A DNA stretch of 64,000 nt, taken from Proteiniphilum propionicum. GTDB taxonomy: Bacteria; Bacteroidota; Bacteroidia; Bacteroidales; Dysgonomonadaceae. The stretch covers positions 372,001-436,000 of the forward strand of contig NZ_CP073586.1 of the NCBI RefSeq assembly GCF_022267555.1, written 5' to 3'. Of the stretch, positions 54,050 through 63,706 are shown in pieces (within the stretch, counting starts at the first letter, position 1; each line of letters starts with the position of its first letter). Below the pieces are notes generated by a model. It searched no databases, was not told the origin of the DNA, and saw nothing but the letters and a program-made list of their open reading frames with translations. Made by a program: the position numbers and the translations under genes.

Positions 54050-55882
54050 TTAATTTATCCAGCCTTCGTTCTGTACAAGATTTGGATTCATCTCCATCTC
54101 TTTGGCAGGGATAGGCCAGGTCCAGCATTGATCGCCTAACCAGAACCAGTTATAGGTTGTTTCTCCCCACATTTGCATCAGGCCGTTCCTGTTATTGTCG
54201 AACTTCTTGTCTTTCCATACTCCCCAACGAAGCTCGTGAAAATACATAGAATCTTCACCACCCAGCTCCCAATAAAATTCGTTACGAATACGCTTGCGGA
54301 GATCTTCCTGCCCGTTAACCTTAGTACCGGGGAATGCATCACTGTTCAACTCAACATGACCGGCACGGCGTCTTACTTCATTCACACAACTAATAGCCTC
54401 TGCTGCACGAGCCTCTCCCAATTCGTTCAATGCTTCAGCCTTCAGCAAAAGCACTTCTGCATAACGCAGTAACGGCAAGTCCAATGGATACGTATCGCGT
54501 TCGGTATGCTCCAACCCTTCAGGAACAAATTTTCTCCAGAGATAATACAACTTGTCATTCGTATCGGTACGGATATCGAAAGGAGCAGCATTGTCAGAGC
54601 CCCGGTAGGGCCAGCGCAGGGTATAGGTATGTGCCACTCCTGATGCGGCACCGTGATACTGTTCATACGGAGTAATAATAGCCATTTGCAGGCGCGGGTC
54701 ACGGTCTTGATATGCCTTTCTGATCCGCTCTTCATTGCCGCTTTCCAGATACTTGCTCATATCCGCTCCATAAGCGGCCATACGTTCTTTCTCTTTTGGA
54801 GTAAGCCCATCACGCAAAAAGAATACAACACGTTCCTTATCTTTCATTGCACTATATCCTTCAATATAGTTGTCCCAGTTGAATTTTTCGCCATTTGCTG
54901 TTTCAAATGATTCCACAAATCGAGGGTTAGGCAAATAATTATTCCACATCGAACCAGCTGTACAACGATTGCCATAAGTAACGTTTCTACTGTTTCCATA
55001 TCCGTATTGATTGATGCACTGTACAGAAAAAATCATTTCCTCACATTGTTCATTGGCAATTTTAAGCAGTTTTTTGTAACTGTCTTTCCCTTGATTAAAG
55101 ATCCCAAATCCACAATTACCTACAGCGTTGAAGTCGTTAACAGCCTCCTCCCAGTTTTTCTGCCACATATATGCCAAGCCGCGTAATGTGTAGGCTGCTC
55201 CTTTTGTTGCACGCCCATATTCTGGATCTCCCGAATTATACTTATCGGGAAAGTGCGATTCGTTTATACAGTCTGTCAGGTCCTGTATTACTGCATCCCA
55301 CACATCAGCTTCAGAAGAACGGGACTTGTTACCGTTTTCCGGGCTTGTTATAGCATTCATATATAAAGGAACCCCCTTGTAAAGAGTATTCAGCCTCATA
55401 TAGGTAAATGCGCGAATGAATTTACATTCTGCAATGGAGCGTTGCTTCTCTTCCTCAGTCATATCGGGCACCTTGCTGATGTTGTCTATAACATCATTGG
55501 CGCGAAAGATAAAGGTGTAGTAACGTCTGTATATATCACTGAACAAGCCACTGGAAGGAGTAGCAGCACCAGTGCAGTTTGGCATTCGTTTAATCCAGTT
55601 TTTATCAGTATCCATAACAGAAGAATATGCATCCCATGGAATACGATGGGAGTCAAGTAAGCCGGAACCGGAGGGGGGGCAATATTGATCAAGAAAAACA
55701 TTATACACACCCCTTACAGCCTGGCGTGCCAGGCTTGCTTTGGTCCAGATATTATTGCCATTTACATTATTCGTCGGCGTGGTATCTAAAAAGTCAGATT
55801 CACATCCGGCAAACGGCAAAAAAAGCAGAACAAAAAATAGACATTTTACCAGTTTCCGATATATTATTATTTTGCTTTTCAT
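54050..55882 (-). CDS. SusD/RagB-family lipoprotein of PUL2
   Basis: A 610-residue lipoprotein (Phe-Ala-Gly-Cys27, followed by ESDFLDTTPTNNVNG). SusD blocks are present: AECKFIRAFTYMRLNTLYKGVPLY, ATKGAAYTLRGLAYMWQKNWEEAV, LRYAEVLLLKAEALNELGEA and IRNEFYWELGGEDSMYFHELRWG. The end QMNPNLVQNEGW-like motif (MEMNPNLVQNEGWIN) is typical. It is the lid for the SusC encoded 25 bases upstream. The ligand is probably an arabinan-type oligosaccharide, given the GH43 gene next door. Confidence 0.92.
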   Translation of the reverse strand: MKSKIIIYRKLVKCLFFVLLFLPFAGCESDFLDTTPTNNVNGNNIWTKASLARQAVRGVYNVFLDQYCPPSGSGLLDSHRIPWDAYSSVMDTDKNWIKRMPNCTGAATPSSGLFSDIYRRYYTFIFRANDVIDNISKVPDMTEEEKQRSIAECKFIRAFTYMRLNTLYKGVPLYMNAITSPENGNKSRSSEADVWDAVIQDLTDCINESHFPDKYNSGDPEYGRATKGAAYTLRGLAYMWQKNWEEAVNDFNAVGNCGFGIFNQGKDSYKKLLKIANEQCEEMIFSVQCINQYGYGNSRNVTYGNRCTAGSMWNNYLPNPRFVESFETANGEKFNWDNYIEGYSAMKDKERVVFFLRDGLTPKEKERMAAYGADMSKYLESGNEERIRKAYQDRDPRLQMAIITPYEQYHGAASGVAHTYTLRWPYRGSDNAAPFDIRTDTNDKLYYLWRKFVPEGLEHTERDTYPLDLPLLRYAEVLLLKAEALNELGEARAAEAISCVNEVRRRAGHVELNSDAFPGTKVNGQEDLRKRIRNEFYWELGGEDSMYFHELRWGVWKDKKFDNNRNGLMQMWGETTYNWFWLGDQCWTWPIPAKEMEMNPNLVQNEGWIN

Positions 55883-55907
55883 AATGAAATTATTTTTAAA
55901 ATTTATT

Positions 55908-58900
55908 TTAGAATGTAATATTTACTCCAAAAGCATATTGACGCATTGTAGAGTAGCCGATATCAGTACGCATTTCGGGATCCATCCCTTCAAAACCGGT
56001 AATGGTAAACAGGTTTTCACCTGATGCAAAGAATCGTATATCTTGCGCATATACTTTTTTCGACATCGTCTCAGGCAGAGTATAGCCAAGAGTCAGGTTC
56101 TTCAGTTTAAGATAGTCTCCTTTTTGCAGGTGAACAGACGAGTGTCTCATCCCGCTTTGATCGCTACCCGAGTTATTAGTAAGACGCGGGTTTTTGGATG
56201 TTATGTTAGTACGAACATCGTCCGGATTTTTAGGATCGAAGAAATAGTGATCGTTCGCAATCTTTTCCCCGATGGCATACCCTTTGATGGTAGCACTGCT
56301 GTTCAAGGCCAAACGATAATAGTAGAGGCTGAATCCCGCTGCTCCAGACCAGTTCATTGAGAGGTCGAAGCCTTTCCAGTTTGCGCTAGCCTGAAAACCA
56401 AAGTTGTATTTAGGCACGTTTGAACTTTCCTGAAAATCATTGTCTGCATCGTTACCATACACACCATCCTCATTTAAATCGGCGTAGATATAATCTCCAT
56501 ACCAGATACCATTCTTGCTGACATTCTGCCGCGGGTAAAACTGATAACCGGCATCAACCATTGCCCTTATCCATTTCATGTCATCAACAGTACGAATCAT
56601 ACCGTCTTTGGGCCCACCATTAATATTTACGGTACCATCAGCATTAAAGTGATTCCCGTTGCCATTGTATGGTTGAAGCATATAGTATTCATTAATAATC
56701 TTACCTTCAATCACACGGGTGATACCTCCGGTTGATACATCTCCAATATTGCTTTGATAAAACCGGTTTCCCTTTTCGTCTGTCATCCAGCCTCTTTTAA
56801 GTTCACCTTTGTATTTGCTTACTTCATTCTTATTGTAAGCAAAGTTCCCCGATACTCGATAATTCACCTTACCGATGCGGTCTTGCCAGTTTAATGTCAT
56901 TTCAATTCCACGGTTCGTCACTTCCGCGATATTCTGACGCGGGCCACTGGCAGTTCCCATTACCATATACATATCGGGACGGTATAATATTCCATCGGTT
57001 ACTTTATTATAATAGTCTGCCTCAAATATCAGCCGGTTGTTAAATGTAGCAAAATCGACCCCTATATTCGTAATTGCCGTACTTTCCCACTCAAGCAGGT
57101 TATTTGAGATAGATGTCACTGCCAAGCCATTGCTGAGGGTTCTGCCAAATGCGTATTTGGCGGAGTTGTAAACAGATTGCCATTCATAGTTTCCAATGGC
57201 GTTATTCCCCAATTTTCCCCATGAAACACGCAGTTTAAGATTATCGACGGGAAGTTCCTCCATAAACGCTTCTTCACTTATGCGCCATCCGGCAGAAACT
57301 GACGGAAATAACCCCCAACGGTTATCGGGCGAAAAGCGTGAAGAACCATCGTAACGCATGTTTGCTTCAAATAAATAGCGGTTATCAAATGCATAATTTA
57401 TACGTCCAAAATATGAACGTGAAGTAAACTCATCACCTGTGCCGTTAATGTCTGAAGGGGTAGTAGCCGAACTCGGATCACCTACCGATGCATCAATGAG
57501 TCCCAACTTGGTTGTGTTTGTTACTCTCTTCATAAAGCGCTCTTCTTCAAACCCCATCAAAGCACTCACTTCATGCTTGTCAAATGTCTGGTTATATTTG
57601 AGTAGTTGAGTAAGCTTCCAGTCATTCTCACGAATATATCCCATGCGTGTGTACAGATCGGCAGGATCTTTCAGAGATGCAATCCACTGGTCACTCTTAA
57701 AACTATATTTCCCATAATCAGTATCTACAGCCATAAATTCATGGCGATAGTCTTTATAGTTTAAGTTGATATCGTATGATAAATTTTCCAAAAACTTTAT
57801 ATTGGTATAGAAGGTAGTAAACATTTGCGTATTCTTGATATGTCCTTCCGACTGAGCCATATCCCACAAAGGGTTATGTGACTGAGGATCTTCCTCATTT
57901 GCTTCGGGGGCACCATACTTCCCGTCATAAAAGGGATAAACCCCCGGTACCATTTTTTGGGTAGTAATATTTCTGAGTGAATTTGTATCGCTCTTCTTCT
58001 GATCTGTGTGATAGCCCCACATACGAGTACCGATACGCAACCATTTAGTAATATCTGAATATACATTTGTGCGCATAAAGTATCGCTGATACCCTGTGTT
58101 CTTTATTAAGCCCGGGTTATCGATATAAGATACTGAGAGATTATAACCTGTGCGCCCCTCCTGTCCTGTAACCGACAAAGAATGTTTCATCATCCAATCG
58201 TTGCTGTATATCTCATCATACCAATCGGTATTAGGATAAGCTACGTAATTAGGGTATCCTGATAGTGAAATTCCATTCGGATCTTTCTCTGCTTCACGCC
58301 ATTCATTTATAGTTATTTCACTAAAGGGAGCTGATTCGCCAATATTAATTGCCGATTCATTCATTAACTCCATGTATTTTGCATAATTAGATACAGTCTT
58401 AATTAATTTGGTAGGCTGGTTGAGAGACAATAATGTATTGTAAGACACACTCACTTTGCCGGCCTTCCCGGTTTTGGTTGCCACAAGAATAACACCATTT
58501 GCCCCTCTATTACCATAGATGGCACATGATGCAGCATCCTTCAAAATTGAAATTGAGGCGATATCGTTTGGATCTACGTTATTCAAACTTTGCTCCATTC
58601 CATCTACCAGTACAAGCGGTGAAGAACTGTTCAGTGTACCCACGCCACGAATATTGAATGAGAAACCTTCTCCATATGGAGTCCCTGAGCCCTGCATTGC
58701 CTGCAACCCGGCAGTCATACCACTAAGTGCCTGTGAAGCACTGACCAGGGGACGTGAACGGGATTCTTTTTCCAGATTTACTGTAGCTACCGATCCGGTG
58801 AGATTGACTTTTTTCTGCGTGCCGTAACCTACTACCACTACTTCGGAAAGAAGAGCAACATCTTCATCCAATACAATATTGAAAGTGGTTTTGCCGGCGG

Positions 58901-59474
58901 TCAGTCCAACTTTTTGTGTTGCATAGCCAATATATGAAGCCTGTATTGTTTTTGTATCTGCCGGTATCTCCAGTTCGAACCTGCCATTTGCATTTGTCAC
59001 TGTACCGGTATTAGTACCCGGAATAGTTAACGTAACACCAATAAGAGGTTCATTATTTGGATCTGTTACAATACCGTTGATACGTCTTTTTTCATTCGAA
59101 TTTTGTTTTACAGAGCGGGTAATGATAATATGATCACCTTTAACTTTGTATTCCAATTCCTGCCCTTGCAATATTTGATTTAGAGCTTCTCTAGCAGTTT
59201 GATTATTAACCCTTACGGTTATTTTACGTGATAAATCAATATCGTTCTTCTCATAAACAAGGAATACATTTCCCTTAACCTCCAATTCTTGTAGTGCTTC
59301 GCGTACTGTTGTGCTCTGCAAATTCAGGGTCACTTGCTTCAAAGCGTCTCCATTGTCGGTAGTTGTAATTAATGTCGCACTCTGCAAATGCAGGTCATCC
59401 TTCTCCGCATAGATTGACAGTGGAAGCAACGCTGCCAATAAGACGAAAAACAAGTGTTTAATAATTTTACTCAT
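55908..59474 (-). CDS. SusC/RagA-type TonB-dependent transporter with STN domain (PUL2)
   Basis: A 1188-residue outer-membrane importer. It has a signal peptide (1-23, ending Ile-Tyr-Ala), a STN domain (about 48-120: TLNLQSTTVREALQELEVKG), a carboxypeptidase-regulatory-like domain (about 132-203), the TonB/plug region from about 208 (SEVVVVGYGTQKKVNLTGSV) and a barrel ending MRQYAFGVNITF. The STN domain makes it the likely sensor for the FecR/ECF pair encoded divergently at 61802-63478. It starts 39 bases after the DUF5018-type gene, so unusually it is the second gene of its operon. Confidence 0.94.
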   Translation of the reverse strand: MSKIIKHLFFVLLAALLPLSIYAEKDDLHLQSATLITTTDNGDALKQVTLNLQSTTVREALQELEVKGNVFLVYEKNDIDLSRKITVRVNNQTAREALNQILQGQELEYKVKGDHIIITRSVKQNSNEKRRINGIVTDPNNEPLIGVTLTIPGTNTGTVTNANGRFELEIPADTKTIQASYIGYATQKVGLTAGKTTFNIVLDEDVALLSEVVVVGYGTQKKVNLTGSVATVNLEKESRSRPLVSASQALSGMTAGLQAMQGSGTPYGEGFSFNIRGVGTLNSSSPLVLVDGMEQSLNNVDPNDIASISILKDAASCAIYGNRGANGVILVATKTGKAGKVSVSYNTLLSLNQPTKLIKTVSNYAKYMELMNESAINIGESAPFSEITINEWREAEKDPNGISLSGYPNYVAYPNTDWYDEIYSNDWMMKHSLSVTGQEGRTGYNLSVSYIDNPGLIKNTGYQRYFMRTNVYSDITKWLRIGTRMWGYHTDQKKSDTNSLRNITTQKMVPGVYPFYDGKYGAPEANEEDPQSHNPLWDMAQSEGHIKNTQMFTTFYTNIKFLENLSYDINLNYKDYRHEFMAVDTDYGKYSFKSDQWIASLKDPADLYTRMGYIRENDWKLTQLLKYNQTFDKHEVSALMGFEEERFMKRVTNTTKLGLIDASVGDPSSATTPSDINGTGDEFTSRSYFGRINYAFDNRYLFEANMRYDGSSRFSPDNRWGLFPSVSAGWRISEEAFMEELPVDNLKLRVSWGKLGNNAIGNYEWQSVYNSAKYAFGRTLSNGLAVTSISNNLLEWESTAITNIGVDFATFNNRLIFEADYYNKVTDGILYRPDMYMVMGTASGPRQNIAEVTNRGIEMTLNWQDRIGKVNYRVSGNFAYNKNEVSKYKGELKRGWMTDEKGNRFYQSNIGDVSTGGITRVIEGKIINEYYMLQPYNGNGNHFNADGTVNINGGPKDGMIRTVDDMKWIRAMVDAGYQFYPRQNVSKNGIWYGDYIYADLNEDGVYGNDADNDFQESSNVPKYNFGFQASANWKGFDLSMNWSGAAGFSLYYYRLALNSSATIKGYAIGEKIANDHYFFDPKNPDDVRTNITSKNPRLTNNSGSDQSGMRHSSVHLQKGDYLKLKNLTLGYTLPETMSKKVYAQDIRFFASGENLFTITGFEGMDPEMRTDIGYSTMRQYAFGVNITF

Positions 59475-59513
59475 TGATATTTGTTTTAGTATTTTGAACT
59501 GATTGTTAATTTT

Positions 59514-61241
59514 TTATTTAAACATCATCCAGGATTGTGTAGTCCCTTCCTGGTCGGGATTCTTAATTTTACCGGTTAGCTCCCAGTCGTACCTTCCTGC
59601 GGTCTTTCCTAAAGGTATTCCTCTTTCGCTATCTTTAATGACAACCGGTGCAAAATAACTTTCTCCGAAAACAATCGCATCTGTACAGCCTACCTCTTGC
59701 AAGGCTACGGCCACTTCACGCAATGAAGAACCATCGCTGGGAGTATTCCAATTCACCTTTTCGTTTTTAACCATATTATAGGTATTGCTGAATCGGTTGC
59801 TTACAAAAAACACCAGATCACCATCGGGGGTGATTCCTGCTGCACGCCTGCTCATGGGAACTCCGTCTACAACAGGTATAGAGCGGTCTGATATCCACGG
59901 ATTACTTCCATTGATATGGCCCGACAAAGCAGCGTTTCGTATTGGAGTATGCCTTCCTTCATTTGTAGCAAAAGTCTGATATGACGATTTATTTTCAGCA
60001 CCAATCATTACCGATCCTCCCTGCAAAGGATAAGAATAGCCGCTGACAGCAGTTACAGGAGTCCAGGGTGTTCCATTCGAAACCTGTTTGTTTGTCCCTC
60101 CGTTTGAGAATTTATACAGTACATTGTCAAATACTTCAGCATATGATATTTCTGCTTTTCCTTCGGCCGAAATACCCAATGTCCCCGGACAGTTTTTGAT
60201 TGCTGTGGCCGGATTGTATCCGATATGCGGTGCAGACAACAGTTGATTGTCGTTCAATGCAAGGCAATAGAATGTAGGCGACCATAACTGGCCTGACAAT
60301 CCCGGAATAAATAGAGAATAGTCTGTATTTGACTCCATAATAGCCGTTGTACGATGTGCAGGGCTTGGCATATCCCATCCCCCTTTGTCAATACTCATAT
60401 CCCAGCTAACTTTCATGTTGATTTTTCCTGCAGGAATAGTAATCAGCCATCCTTTATTCCCGTTTCTGCCATGTAGATTATTATTTTCATAAATCTGCAT
60501 GAAATCTGGAATAACAATGCCGGCGTACTGATTTTTCAAATCTGCAGTAACATTTCTCCAGTTATCCCCGGCATTAATAATGCCGTTTACTGCACTAACC
60601 AAATAGTCTTTGGTCATATTTGTGATATTATCTTTAACTGTGATTGTCAAATTATTTACAAGATTTACAATCAGATTCCCGTTTTCATCAATACTCCCCG
60701 ACGGGGTTGTTGATACAATTTCCACTTTATCACTCAATATGGGAGCCAAGATTACTCGTGAAAAATCACTGTTTTGCTTGAAACGCAGATAAGCAGAGCC
60801 ATTCACAAAATCTCCAGTCACATGTTCAGTATTACAAACTGCATCTACTCTTTGCAATAACTGAATATGTTTGCCGAATATTGTATATTCAACATCATCG
60901 GCGCCGTCATTCACTCTGATACGAGTTATACCGCTGCTTAAATCTAAAACTGCATTTGTTTTGTTTGGATCGACCGCCTTTGCCCATTCCTCGTCCAACT
61001 CCAACTTAACATTTACCACACTTTGATCTTCCAGAATACGGAAATCAAAATTAATCGTCCTCTCGTTTTGGTCGATTACTCCATCAATCCAGTTCCCTGA
61101 ACCGTCTTCAGCTTGAATAGAGATCAACGGGTTTACAACATAGCCCGGATCTTCTGATAATGAGACTTTTACCTCATCATCTTTACACGAAATAAGCATA
61201 AGCCCAAGAAACAGGCTTAATAAAAAATATGAGTTTTTCAT
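59514..61241 (-). CDS. DUF5018-like lipoprotein with degenerate phosphodiester glycosidase (NAGPA)-like domain
   Basis: A 575-residue lipoprotein (Leu-Ile-Ser-Cys19) encoded ahead of SusC in PUL2. Residues about 30-225 look like two Ig-like DUF5018 repeats (INFDFRILEDQSVVNVKLELDEEWAKA, then VNLVNNLTITVKDNITNMTKDYLVSA). Residues about 260-565 resemble the NAGPA/DUF2233 fold, with RRAAGITPDGDLVFFVSNR and SLREVAVALQEVGCTDAIVFGESYF. In the enzyme family this last position is a Leu-Asp-Gly-Gly-Gly-Ser loop; here it is Phe-Gly-Glu-Ser-Tyr, so catalysis is doubtful and a surface glycan-binding role is possible. The NAGPA relation is a pattern match by eye. Confidence 0.55.
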   Translation of the reverse strand: MKNSYFLLSLFLGLMLISCKDDEVKVSLSEDPGYVVNPLISIQAEDGSGNWIDGVIDQNERTINFDFRILEDQSVVNVKLELDEEWAKAVDPNKTNAVLDLSSGITRIRVNDGADDVEYTIFGKHIQLLQRVDAVCNTEHVTGDFVNGSAYLRFKQNSDFSRVILAPILSDKVEIVSTTPSGSIDENGNLIVNLVNNLTITVKDNITNMTKDYLVSAVNGIINAGDNWRNVTADLKNQYAGIVIPDFMQIYENNNLHGRNGNKGWLITIPAGKINMKVSWDMSIDKGGWDMPSPAHRTTAIMESNTDYSLFIPGLSGQLWSPTFYCLALNDNQLLSAPHIGYNPATAIKNCPGTLGISAEGKAEISYAEVFDNVLYKFSNGGTNKQVSNGTPWTPVTAVSGYSYPLQGGSVMIGAENKSSYQTFATNEGRHTPIRNAALSGHINGSNPWISDRSIPVVDGVPMSRRAAGITPDGDLVFFVSNRFSNTYNMVKNEKVNWNTPSDGSSLREVAVALQEVGCTDAIVFGESYFAPVVIKDSERGIPLGKTAGRYDWELTGKIKNPDQEGTTQSWMMFK

Positions 61242-61801
61242 ACAAAATAATTTTAATAAAATATCTGATTTTCAATCTCCTTTTTTCTCAAATAATTTTA
61301 ATCTCAATTTTAAGCTTATCAGCTTTTCACGCATTACTTCAAATGGTTTTTTATAATTCATCTACCAGGTTTTTATTTCCCCGGTTCACTATAAAGACAG
61401 ATGTATCACTTCAAGGTATAGTGAGAAGTGCATTTTTATCAGTAGTGTTTTTTGTCAGGAGCAATATTTTATTGCTTCCCTCCTTTTTTACTTGACTCTT
61501 TGCAGTACATGGAAAAGTATCTGAGTTTTAAAAATATTTGTACCTTTATGGTTTGGTATTGGGTTCGTCAATTGGTTTATTAACACATAATATGAGCTGA
61601 TATTTACTTAATTATAAAAAATATGAATTTCCACACCTGAATTTTTCATTTAATACTTTCGAAATTATTATATGTTTTTCGAGTAAATACTTTTGTCTAT
61701 AAGTGTATTTGTCCTAATTTTCAAAAATATTTTGTGAATATATTATTGGCGAATACAATTATGAAAGTGGTAAAAACAAAAAAGCAACTTTTAGTTAAGC
61801 T
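61242..61801. other. Divergent regulatory region of PUL2
   Basis: A 560-base AT-rich region between the minus-strand SusC operon and the plus-strand sigma gene. It holds a small inverted repeat (CACTTC...GAAGTG, about 61409-61432) and a terminator-like hairpin at 61457-61490. No exact TAnnTTTG box was found for either direction. A hydrophobic frame over 61229-61495 on the + strand is judged spurious. Promoters for both operons must lie here. Confidence 0.55.
61457..61490 (+). terminator. Terminator-like hairpin opposite the PUL2 operon leader
   Basis: GGAGCAAT and ATTGCTTCC pair (one bulged T) around ATTTT, followed by CTCC and six T on the + strand. No + strand gene ends here. It could end an antisense RNA over the leader of the minus-strand operon. 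Confidence 0.4.
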
Positions 61802-62398
61802 ATGGAGAAAAACCTAGAAACAGATATTATTGAAGGCTTGAAATTAGGTAAAGAGGAAGCATTTCAATATATTTACAAAATCTATTATTCAGATCTCTGC
61901 CGTATTGCAAAAGGATATCTGGCAGATTCTTATTTATCAGAATCAATAGTTGGAGACTTAATATATAGCCTATGGGAAAATCGTTCTAAAATTGAAATTC
62001 ACACTTCGTTGAGAAGTTATCTTTTCAGAAGTGTGGCCAATAAATGCATAAATTATCTTCAACTTGAATACGTGAGAAGAGAAACATCCTGTTCACAGGA
62101 TGATATAGAAGCCTTCAGTGATTTGTGGTCAATGGGAGACAATCCTCTTCAAGATCTGGAGCACGCAGAGCTAGTGTCAATCATCAGAAACACAATTGAA
62201 ACAATGTCGCCTGAAACCAAACAGGTGTTCCTGTTAAGCCGTTTTGAAAATAAAAAGCAAAAGGAGATTGCAGAAATTATGGGAATAACTGTACACACCG
62301 TAAAATATCACATGGGGAGCGCATTAAAAAAATTAAAGGAATCAATGGAGTTATATCTTCCCTTTATCATTTTTTTTATGATGAATATGTTTAATTAA
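61802..62398 (+). CDS. ECF RNA polymerase sigma-70 factor (PUL2)
   Basis: A 198-residue ECF sigma factor. Region 2 lies at about 20-85 (GKEEAFQYIYKIYYSDLCRIAKGYLADSYLSESIVGDLIYSLWENRSKI). Region 4 lies at about 125-175 (METMSPETKQVFLLSR-like: ETMSPETKQVFLLSRFENKKQKEIAEIMGITVHTVKYHMGSALKKLKES). The C-terminus is a short hydrophobic tail (LYLPFIIFFMMNMF), like the PUL1 sigma factor. It is encoded 99 bases before its FecR partner and divergently from the SusCD operon that it presumably activates. Confidence 0.92.
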   Translation: MEKNLETDIIEGLKLGKEEAFQYIYKIYYSDLCRIAKGYLADSYLSESIVGDLIYSLWENRSKIEIHTSLRSYLFRSVANKCINYLQLEYVRRETSCSQDDIEAFSDLWSMGDNPLQDLEHAELVSIIRNTIETMSPETKQVFLLSRFENKKQKEIAEIMGITVHTVKYHMGSALKKLKESMELYLPFIIFFMMNMFN

Positions 62399-62447
62399 TA
62401 TTAAATGCCATAAAATTCACTATACTTACTATAATGAAAAACTGTCT

Positions 62448-62464
62448 TATCTGTGACACAGATA
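62448..62464. promoter_or_regulatory. Perfect 17-bp palindrome before fecR
   Basis: TATCTGTGACACAGATA is a perfect inverted repeat with a single central base, located 34 bases before the fecR ATG and 50 bases after the sigma stop. As DNA it looks like a binding site for a dimeric regulator. As RNA it would give a 7-bp stem with a 3-base loop close to the ribosome-binding region. Either could set the ratio of sigma factor to anti-sigma factor. Confidence 0.5.
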
Positions 62465-62497
62465 TAGTTTTCAAAAGAAAATTAAGTTTATGATTAT

Positions 62498-63478
62498 ATG
62501 AAAGAAGAATTTGAAAAATTGATATATGATTTTCTTTCCGGAAACATTGCCAAGAAAGATCTACACAAGTTGAATGACTGGGTGCACGCAAGCACGGAAA
62601 ATAAAAAACATTTTGAAAAGCTGAAACACATCTGGCTTTTATCTTCCGGGCATGATACTAACCATTTTTATGCTGAAGGTGCATACGCCAGATTTTTGGA
62701 GCGGATTCGCAAAAAGGAGGTTACTAAAAGAAAGGATAGGCTTGTTAGATATGCCGGGTATGCAGCAGCTATAATTTTACTATTGGTCACTACCACACTA
62801 ATAACCAACGTATTTAAGGACACTCCTGAAAATTTGCTTATCTCTGAGGTATATGCCCCTCGAAAATCTAAATTAAAAATGAAGCTACCCGATGGTTCCG
62901 TTGTTTGGTTGAACGCCGACTCTAAATTATCATACTCTGAGAAATTTGGCAGGAATAACCGTAATATTCAATTAACAGGAGAAGGATACTTCGAAGTACA
63001 ACATGGAGAATATCCATTTATTGTACAAACAGACTCCACACAAATTAGAGTTTTAGGCACAAAGTTCAATATCAAGAATTACAGTGACGAGGATTATATG
63101 AAAATTTCGCTGCTGGAGGGGTCTATAGCTTTATCAGGTGCTAATAAGGAGTACATAATGAAACCCAATCAAACAATATCTTTTAATAAAGTAAATCAGA
63201 TTTATACACTGGCTGAAAACGCCGACTATGCTGAGCAATGGATTAATAATAAAGTTTTTTGGGATGAAATCCCTTTATTAACAATTTCCAAAGAGCTCGA
63301 ACGACAGTTTGATGTGGCATTTTCATTTGAATCTGAGGGCCTTGAGAGTTTAGTTTTCCACGGGAGCTTCATTATTGAAACAAATAATCTGGAAGAGATA
63401 CTTGGAATAATGGCAGAAACAAATAAATTTAAGTATTCAATTAAAAAAAACAAAGTTTATATCTTTAATGGCAAATAA
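62498..63478 (+). CDS. FecR-family anti-sigma factor (PUL2)
   Basis: A 326-residue single-span anti-sigma factor. The cytoplasmic N-terminal helix bundle is at 1-80, with the membrane helix at about 86-106 (YAAAIILLLVTTTLITNVF region). The FecR domain is at about 120-215 (SKLKMKLPDGSVVWLNADSKLSYSEKFG, then YPFIVQTDSTQIRVLGTKFNIKNY) and the C-terminal DUF4974 segment at about 250-326. The STN domain of the PUL2 SusC should bind its periplasmic part. It has no susC directly downstream on its strand; the regulated operon is divergent. Confidence 0.92.
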   Translation: MKEEFEKLIYDFLSGNIAKKDLHKLNDWVHASTENKKHFEKLKHIWLLSSGHDTNHFYAEGAYARFLERIRKKEVTKRKDRLVRYAGYAAAIILLLVTTTLITNVFKDTPENLLISEVYAPRKSKLKMKLPDGSVVWLNADSKLSYSEKFGRNNRNIQLTGEGYFEVQHGEYPFIVQTDSTQIRVLGTKFNIKNYSDEDYMKISLLEGSIALSGANKEYIMKPNQTISFNKVNQIYTLAENADYAEQWINNKVFWDEIPLLTISKELERQFDVAFSFESEGLESLVFHGSFIIETNNLEEILGIMAETNKFKYSIKKNKVYIFNGK

Positions 63479-63612
63479 AATGACTTCCTCTTGAAAAAAG
63501 TTGACTCTTGAAACAGCGGGGGCAAAAATGAAAAACAGATATTAAATCAATCAATACAAGGAAAATACACAGGTAGAAAGTCGAATGCAACTTTTATTTA
63601 AACTTTTGAACA

Positions 63613-63628
63613 TATATTTGTATTTTTG
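63613..63628 (+). promoter_or_regulatory. Candidate -7 boxes of the third sigma gene
   Basis: TATATTTG (63613-63620) and, directly after it, TATTTTTG (63621-63628) both match TAnnTTTG. They lie about 80-90 bases before the sigma ATG. A TTTG at 63605-63608 is too close to serve as -33 for either. Confidence 0.4.
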
Positions 63629-63706
63629 CATGACATTTATATAGTCAAATGTAAGCAGCACAATTGTTGACTTTTTTCAGCAAGTGTATTAAAGGGTTTT
63701 GTACGT

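Noticed and set aside
61229-61495. Hydrophobic 88-codon frame on the + strand opposite the PUL2 leader
   Set aside because: It begins inside the start of the minus-strand lipoprotein gene, is rich in Leu/Ile/Phe as expected from AT-rich sequence, has no recognisable motif and ends over the terminator-like hairpin.
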